Below are positions 58,943-64,000 of a DNA stretch of 64,000 nt, in pieces. The notes beneath the pieces are model-generated. The model was not told the origin of the DNA. It ran no database searches and saw only the letters and a list, made by a program, of their open reading frames with translations. The stretch's first letter is position 1. Each line of letters opens with the position of its first letter. The stretch is from Paraburkholderia franconis (GTDB taxonomy: Bacteria; Pseudomonadota; Gammaproteobacteria; Burkholderiales; Burkholderiaceae). The position numbers and the translations under genes were made by a program. The stretch is taken from contig NZ_WHNP01000029.1 in NCBI RefSeq assembly GCF_009362735.1, positions 1 through 64,000 on the forward strand. Reading direction: 5' to 3'.

Positions 58943-60481
58943 TCATCGCGATGCCCGGATCAAGTCGATGACGCTTCCGTCGCGATACTCGACTACTCCG
59001 ACGACTTCCGCTCCTTGCACGCGCGATGTGGGCTCGCCTGCCAGCGCACGGGCGGCGCAAAGCATCTCATCTATCTGCATCAGTTCGATTCCCGCGGCGT
59101 GAAACCGGTCGATTAGATCCGTTCGCCCCGGGTTAACGGATATACCGACCTCTGTTACCACCGCGTCGATGGTCTCGCCGGGCGTCGTCAAGCAGTCGAC
59201 CTTCCCAACAACCTTGGCACCCGCCCGAGAAGACAGTCTAGTCGTCACAATCGCGAGCTTCGCCCCGGCGGCCGTATCAGCATGTCCCCCTGAGCCGCCG
59301 AGGATCATGCCGGAGGAGCCGGTGGTAACATTTACATTGAAATCAACATCTACCTCTGACGCCCCCAAAATCATCACGTCAAGCTGGTTGACAACTGCTC
59401 CACGGCTATGAGGATTCGCATACATGGACGCTGACATCGCCTGGTGCCTGAAATCACGCCTGTAGGATTCCACCGCGCGCAAGTCGAAACACTGAACGTC
59501 AAAAATTGTGCGGAACAGCCCCAACTCTAGCATTTCCACAAGCGCGCCGGTCACACCGCCTGCCGCAAAACTTCCCTGCACCTGGTTGCGCTGCATTAGC
59601 CCCTTCACGTACTCGGCTACCGCAATTGATACTCCACCCGCGCCGGTCTGGAATGAGAATCCATGTTCAAGCAATCCTGAGGCTTCGATAAGGCGAGCGG
59701 CCGATTGTGCGATCTGGAGACCGACCGGCTCGGTCGTGGGTTTTGTCGTCCCAGAAAGAATACCGGCCGGATCGCCGATGGAATCAACAACCACGACAAA
59801 ATCTACCTGATCCTGGAAAATATCGACCGGACATAACGGATAGGGTTGAAGGTAATCAGTTACCGCTACGACGCGATCCGCGTATTGCGCATCAACCATT
59901 GCATATCCCAGCGGACCGCACGCAGCCGGACCGTCGACGCCGTTCAGATTGCCGTAGGGATCCGCTGCCGGCGCGGCGATGAACGCTACGTCAATATGCA
60001 ATTCACCCGACTCTATTGCCCGGGCTCTGCCACCGTGCGTCTGAAACACGACGGGATTCGAAAGAAGCCCGGACGACACGGCGTCCGCCACAGGACCCGA
60101 CATATACGCGGTAAGAATCCGAGCTACAACGCCGTTGCGAATATGCTCGACCAACGGCGCATGCACACCAAATATCGAACTCGTGGCGATCGTCAGATCT
60201 TTGATTCCTCTACGCGCGGCAACGGCGAGAACCATGTTGAGCACCTGGTCACCGTTTCGCAGATGATGATGAAAGGAGATGGTGTCACCGCTCTTCAGTT
60301 CGCACGCGTCAATTGCGGCCGAGATATCCTCAAGGCGCTTTGACCGGCCATGCCCTACAGGATGAACCTGCCTAGTCGCTCGCGTGACGAAAGTGCGGGT
60401 AGTTGCTGGGCCCACATAAGGGCTCACAATTCCGTAGCCGGGAATTGAAGCGGGAATCTCCCGTCCGTTAGCTGTCTTCAC
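58943..60481 (-). CDS. citF: Citrate lyase alpha subunit-like CoA-transferase, orphan
   Basis: The product has 512 residues, the normal CitF length. It reads NGREIPASIPGYGIVSPYVG at the N terminus, then DTISFHHHLRNGDQVLNMVL, QTHGGRARAIESGELHIDVA, SFQTGAGGVSIAVAEYVKGL and MILGGSGGHADTAAGAKLAI. CitF moves acyl groups between the acyl-carrier subunit and citrate. GTG at 60481 is preferred, since ATGGAGAATC precedes it; a longer start at 60604 lacks homology. No citC, citD, citE, citX or citG genes lie nearby; the closest CitE-like gene is 24 kb away. It may act as a free CoA-transferase on citrate, citramalate or similar acids. Convergent with panB. Confidence 0.9.
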   Translation of the reverse strand: MKTANGREIPASIPGYGIVSPYVGPATTRTFVTRATRQVHPVGHGRSKRLEDISAAIDACELKSGDTISFHHHLRNGDQVLNMVLAVAARRGIKDLTIATSSIFGVHAPLVEHIRNGVVARILTAYMSGPVADAVSSGLLSNPVVFQTHGGRARAIESGELHIDVAFIAAPAADPYGNLNGVDGPAACGPLGYAMVDAQYADRVVAVTDYLQPYPLCPVDIFQDQVDFVVVVDSIGDPAGILSGTTKPTTEPVGLQIAQSAARLIEASGLLEHGFSFQTGAGGVSIAVAEYVKGLMQRNQVQGSFAAGGVTGALVEMLELGLFRTIFDVQCFDLRAVESYRRDFRHQAMSASMYANPHSRGAVVNQLDVMILGASEVDVDFNVNVTTGSSGMILGGSGGHADTAAGAKLAIVTTRLSSRAGAKVVGKVDCLTTPGETIDAVVTEVGISVNPGRTDLIDRFHAAGIELMQIDEMLCAARALAGEPTSRVQGAEVVGVVEYRDGSVIDLIRASR

Positions 60482-61042
60482 GATTCTCCATGATTTTTGC
60501 GGACACCCCCCAACGGCGCGTCCTTCTGTTCGTCTGCGGACGGACCTGTACAGCGACTCACAGTGCAGACAGTGGGGAGCGCAAGGCGATGGTGGCCTGC
60601 TCAATCTGTCTCAATCGGTGCAGGAAGATTGCAACGTGCGCTTTCCAAACTACGGACAACGTGCCCATTGGGCGATCCACTAGGCGTCCCGTTCTCCAAT
60701 TCTATGCGAGCGCCGACCTTCCCGGAATTGGAACGTCGACAACGTAGCTTCGCAAACTTCGAAGACGAATGGAAGTGAGCAAATGAAAGGCTGCGCGGAT
60801 GCGTCGAAGCGGCCGCACAGTTTTATCTCAGATCGGACGCCTTTTTTCTAAAACGGTCGCCATCCCTATCGTTCCCGTAGCAATCGATGTTCGTCGAGTT
60901 ATGGATCGGCAATCATGCAACCCGGTGATGTTGTAGTGGCGTGAAACTCATGCCCACTGCCGAGACATCGCTGTACAAATGCAGGGGCCCGGACAAGCTC
61001 TTACGCAACCGAGTCAAAGTTAAACACTGGAGGAGATGTAGG
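60482..61042. promoter_or_regulatory. Divergent promoter region, citF-like / LIV binding protein
   Basis: This region of about 560 bases has no supportable gene; short frames overlap in both phases of the plus strand near 60490-60780 but look random. GGAGGAG precedes the binding protein ATG. AT-rich runs occur at 60830-60860. Confidence 0.4.
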
Positions 61043-62182
61043 ATGAAGGCAAGAATTCTGACCACCACGTCGATTGCGGTTGCGGCAATTGCACCTTTTA
61101 TGCAAAGCGCGTACGCCGATGAGACGGTGACAATTGGCCATGTCGCCCCGCTTACAGGTGCGATCGCCCATTTGGGCAAAGACAACGAAAACGGCGCCCG
61201 TCTCGCGGTGGAAGAGATCAATGCCAAAGGTCTTGTCATCGCTGGCCAGAAGGTCAGCCTGCGACTCGACGCACAAGACGACGCAGCGGATCCCAAAACG
61301 GCAACCCAAGTCGCGCAGAAGCTCGTCGACGACAAGGTCGTCGCTGTGGTGGGGCACCTTAATTCCGGAACCTCCATCCCGGCTTCCCGAATCTACAGCG
61401 AAGCGGGGATCACCCAAATTTCCCCTTCGTCTACCAATCCCGTCTTCACCCAGCAAGGGTTCAAGACGACGTTCCGGGTGGTCGCGACTGACGCACAGCA
61501 AGGACCCGCATTGGCCACTTATGCGGTTAAGCAACTGAAGATCAAATCCGTAGCGATCGTCGATGATTCAACGGCATATGGCCAAGGTCTGGCAAACGAG
61601 TTCGAGAAAACGGTCAAGAGCCTTGGCATAAACGTAACGTCGCGGAATGCCACCAACGACAAAGCCGTCGATTTCCGCGCAATTCTGACGAAAATCAAGG
61701 GTGAAAATCCGGACGCGATTATGTATAGCGGGGAGGATGCGACCGGTGGACCGTTCAGCAAGCAGGCTGCGCAACTTGGCTTGCGATCGAAAATCCTCGC
61801 TGGCGATGGCGTTTGCTCGGACAAACTGCCTGATCTTGCCGGTACCGGCGCAGAGCGTGTTGTCTGCTCACAGCCGGGAACCGCACCAGAAAAGATGCCA
61901 GGCGGGAGCGCTTTCAAGGCGAAATATCAAAAGCGCTTCGGTCAGGGCATGGAAATCTACGCACCTTTTACTTACGACGCAGTGTATATCGTCGTCGATG
62001 CTATGCGTCGTGCGAACTCGACCGACGCGTCGAAGATCCTCTCGGCGATGCCCACCACGGACTTTCAAGGCGTAACCGGAGAGACGACATTCGACCCGAA
62101 AGGTGACCTGAAGCACGGGGTGATCTCGATCTACAGTTATAAAGGCGGCAAGAAGTCGTTCATTGATGAAGTGAAGATGTAA
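61043..62182 (+). CDS. LIV-type amino-acid binding protein, copy 2
   Basis: This 379-residue periplasmic protein has a signal peptide (MKARILTTTSIAVAAIAPFM ... AYA-DETV) and is close to the protein at 25976 throughout: IGHVAPLTGAIAHLGKDNEN, GARLAVEEINAKG, TQQGFKTTFR, DDSTAYGQGLA and QMEIYAPFTYDAVYI-type GMEIYAPFTYDAVYI. GGAGGAGATGTAGG lies before the ATG at 61043; the longer frame from 60941 is not signal-like. No membrane or ATPase components are adjacent. It is followed 100 bases later by an AllA-like gene, the same partner as copy 1. Confidence 0.9.
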   Translation: MKARILTTTSIAVAAIAPFMQSAYADETVTIGHVAPLTGAIAHLGKDNENGARLAVEEINAKGLVIAGQKVSLRLDAQDDAADPKTATQVAQKLVDDKVVAVVGHLNSGTSIPASRIYSEAGITQISPSSTNPVFTQQGFKTTFRVVATDAQQGPALATYAVKQLKIKSVAIVDDSTAYGQGLANEFEKTVKSLGINVTSRNATNDKAVDFRAILTKIKGENPDAIMYSGEDATGGPFSKQAAQLGLRSKILAGDGVCSDKLPDLAGTGAERVVCSQPGTAPEKMPGGSAFKAKYQKRFGQGMEIYAPFTYDAVYIVVDAMRRANSTDASKILSAMPTTDFQGVTGETTFDPKGDLKHGVISIYSYKGGKKSFIDEVKM

Positions 62183-62281
62183 TGACCACGTGGCGACTCC
62201 AAGCTCGGTTCCGGAGTCGCCTCTTCGAGGCGCAACCGCTAGGAGTTGTCGCCGGTTGAACCCAGCACTGCGAGCCTCCCG

Positions 62282-62911
62282 ATGACAGTTCCTCTTCTCC
62301 GCGTCGAACAACTCACCCCTGAAGCCTTCTCTCCTTATGGTTGGGTCCTTGGTAAGCGGTTATCGGCGTCTGCGGAAGACCCTCTCTTCCAGAGCGAATC
62401 GCTCTCGATGTGGTGCGAACATCTCTTCGATGCAGGAACAGCTAACGAAACGGAAATATTGTGGGCCAGCTTCGGAGACAAAAGCGACCTTGTCCAACAG
62501 TTAGAGGTGCGGCGATTAACGCAGGAGGCGATGGTACCTCTGACTGGATCGCTCATCCAAATCGTTGCGTTTTCACAGGCGACTCGCATTCCAGAAATGA
62601 GTTCGCTAAGGGCGTTTGAGATCCCCGTGGGAATGGGCACGTGCATTCGCCCGTGGTGTTGGCATGCTACGAGAACACTCTCCGGTCCGACGACTGCCTT
62701 TATGCTCTCCAGACGTTCGACTTCATTCGATCTGATAGTTCACCTGCATACGGGCGCGCCGTTGAGCGAGAGCGCAAGCATACCAATCTGCACGCACAGG
62801 CTCGTCACTTCGACTCCGCTGAACCAAGGATCAGACGGGACCCTGCGAAACGACGCGACCAACCAAACGTCGTCGGTGGCGAAGGAAACCGCCGCCTACC
62901 TTGTCTCGTGA
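62282..62911 (+). CDS. Ureidoglycolate lyase (AllA)-like protein, paralogue 3
   Basis: This 209-residue protein begins MTVPLLRVEQLTPEAFSPYG. It shares FDAGTANETEILWASFGDKS, LTQEAMVPLTGSLIQIVA, IPVGMGTCIRPWCWHATR and RSTSFDLIVHLHTGAPLSES with the other copies. It has a longer polar C terminus than paralogue 1. The ATG at 62282 aligns with paralogue 2. It is downstream of the LIV binding protein gene on the same strand and is followed by a LysR C-terminal relic on the opposite strand, mirroring the arrangement at paralogue 2. Confidence 0.75.
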   Translation: MTVPLLRVEQLTPEAFSPYGWVLGKRLSASAEDPLFQSESLSMWCEHLFDAGTANETEILWASFGDKSDLVQQLEVRRLTQEAMVPLTGSLIQIVAFSQATRIPEMSSLRAFEIPVGMGTCIRPWCWHATRTLSGPTTAFMLSRRSTSFDLIVHLHTGAPLSESASIPICTHRLVTSTPLNQGSDGTLRNDATNQTSSVAKETAAYLVS

Positions 62912-63019
62912 GCAGAACACAAACAGGCCCGTCGTCTGAAAGCAAACGAAGTCTTGTCTCAATCTCAAGATTCGTGTCGCGGCTTTTCTTGTTGCTATCG
63001 GATGCGCAAATCGAGGCCG

Positions 63020-63150
63020 GTCCATCCGCGAGAAGGTGTTCCAATAGTCGCTGCACGGAGCGGGAAAGCGGTTGGTCTCGAACGCACAGATACATCTGCC
63101 GCACCGCCCATTCGTCCGAAAGTGGGATCAATGTCAGATTCAATCCCTTT
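63020..63150 (-). pseudogene. LysR C-terminal relic
   Basis: The minus strand encodes LNLTLIPLSDEWAVRQMYLC followed by VRDQPLSRSVQRLLEHLLAD. This matches the C-terminal 40 residues of the LysR protein at 44502. Upstream of it the match ends abruptly at about 63150, so most of the regulator is deleted. It lies just beyond AllA-like paralogue 3, as the intact LysR lies beyond paralogue 2. Confidence 0.7.
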
Positions 63151-63251
63151 AGAATCTCGACGGAGGGGCCATGTTCAGCCGGGCTGGTCGCGAGACACGC
63201 GGCTCCGCGTGCGACGCGTTCTGCGCCTCGCTGAAATGACGCATACGAAGA

Positions 63252-63677
63252 TCAGCCTGGTGTTTGGTCGCGGGTAAGGTGCAGGCGACGCAAAGAGTCG
63301 GCGCGCGCGTCGGTGCGTCGCAGGACTGCGGGACACGTGCCGGATCGCACCGCTTGCTCACCTGTCCACAGTTGATTTGCAGTGTGCTTCGCACGTACGA
63401 GCGCAAATCGCTCAGTGGAAGTGCCTATGTCGACCAGTCCATGCGCGAGCCTCAGCAGGCGGAAGATCACCGAAATGGGCGCTAACGGCCCAGCAAGCAA
63501 AGGCACCGACAGGCGCACTTCACCGGACGCGTGAGTCCGGGCCAGACCTCCATAAACGAGCCGCTCGGCAGTTTCGCCGAAAAGCGCGGCATAACCCGTG
63601 TCGATTGTCGAAACGCGACCGCGACAGTTGTGCTGCTCGCCAAGGCGACCGGTGGATAGGGGACGGAACGCTAGCAT
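63252..63677 (-). pseudogene. Possible second LysR effector-domain relic
   Basis: The open frame of 141 codons contains GLARTHASGEVRLSVPLLAG, then LAPISVIFRLLRLAHGLVDI and STERFALVRA, which loosely follow the pattern of a LysR effector domain start (RLSVP..., P.L..F...., ...DR..DLV). There is no helix-turn-helix part and no continuation. It may instead be a chance open frame in GC-rich DNA. It shows no sequence resemblance to the relic at 63020. Confidence 0.3.
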
Positions 63678-63972
63678 GATCGATCAGTACTACTGTATCG
63701 AGCCGTACGCGCCATCTCTTTAAATTGCGGCCACTTCATGAAAACGCAGCGAAGGACGCTGTTTCGCACGCGCCCGGGGAAGAAAGATGAACGGTTTTCA
63801 TCTATTCAATAATGATTTTCACTTTGCTGCGATGTACGAGCCCTATACCATAGCGTGGACGATCATGTCGCGAGTGCGTTCCAGGATTTCATCTGCACAG
63901 GCGTTTCGTCGAACGTTGAACGGGATTGCGCAGCGATGCGTTGCATAGTGACGTTGAAAGTTGGAGAAAATC
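63678..63972. promoter_or_regulatory. AT-rich upstream region of the next gene
   Basis: This region of about 295 bases is AT-rich around 63795-63830 (CTATTCAATAATGATTTTC) and leads into a gene starting at 63973. Nothing else is recognised. Confidence 0.35.
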
Positions 63973-64000
63973 ATGAACAGGAGCAACGCACTGACTGCAA
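63973..64000 (+). CDS. Start of a gene cut by the window edge
   Basis: ATG at 63973 is preceded by GTTGGAGAAAATC, a good ribosome site. The nine visible residues are MNRSNALTA. Function cannot be told. Confidence 0.4.

Noticed and set aside
1..64000. CRISPR arrays, tRNA or rRNA genes, prophage
   Set aside because: No regularly spaced repeats, cloverleaf-like sequences, ribosomal RNA segments or phage structural genes were recognised by eye; a computational scan would be needed to exclude a tRNA.

Overview
The window looks like part of a secondary replicon or genomic island of a Burkholderia-group betaproteobacterium (Paraburkholderia/Caballeronia/Burkholderia sensu lato). The reasons are three OmpC-type porins of the group's characteristic form, IS630- and IS3-family elements, moderately high GC, and a dense set of amino-acid uptake and catabolism genes with their own local regulators. 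The genus is inferred from protein character and was not tested. No rRNA, tRNA, CRISPR array or replication origin was recognised.

Layout. 0-3.7 kb: a truncated IS630 transposase at the left edge, then a DUF2817 (M14-like) gene split by an intact IS3-family element. 3.7-10 kb: class I fumarase, a small HAD-like protein and a full-length pyruvate carboxylase. 10.4-12.4 kb: a decayed 2-hydroxyacid dehydrogenase and a porin. 12.7-20.2 kb: an EhuBCDA-like ABC transporter, a divergent MocR-type regulator, a creatinase/DoeA-like M24 hydrolase and an M20 deacetylase, which together resemble an ectoine uptake and degradation cluster. 20.7-33.7 kb: a HAD phosphatase, then nine minus-strand genes holding a second DoeA-like hydrolase, a second M20 deacetylase, a CycA-like permease, a lone LIV-type binding protein, an AllA-like protein and a complete polar amino-acid ABC transporter. 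Divergent from these is a class III aminotransferase, followed by an Lrp/AsnC regulator.

34-40.5 kb: aldehyde dehydrogenase, methylaspartate ammonia-lyase, a class III CoA-transferase and a CitE-like lyase, divergent from a LysR gene. This fits methylaspartate to mesaconate to mesaconyl-CoA to acetyl-CoA plus pyruvate, but no hydratase is present. 40.6-50.5 kb: an AraC regulator, porin, AllA-like protein, LysR, D-amino-acid dehydrogenase, alanine racemase and a CycA-like permease, which form a D-alanine-type module. 50.8-57.9 kb: a GMC oxidoreductase, a second AraC, a cyclase-family hydrolase, an APC permease and a twin of the previous porin. 58-64 kb: a frameshifted panB, an orphan citrate lyase alpha subunit, a second LIV-type binding protein, a third AllA-like protein, LysR relics and the first codons of a further gene.

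How the parts fit. The genes suggest uptake and stepwise hydrolysis, deacetylation, transamination and oxidation of small N-acylated or cyclic amino-acid-like solutes, feeding aspartate, pyruvate and acetyl-CoA into central metabolism, with fumarase and pyruvate carboxylase nearby. Paralogy inside the window is unusually high: two M24, two M20, two LIV binding proteins, three AllA-like proteins, two close AraC and two close porins.

Two regulatory patterns can be read directly. One is a palindrome, CGCAG-N5-CTGCG, that occurs as pairs with centres exactly 31 bp apart at four places in three intergenic regions, and may be an Lrp-type regulon. The other is a dyad, TAGATGCAA-N3-TTGCATCTA, that links the methylaspartate operon and its LysR gene to the distant GMC oxidoreductase.
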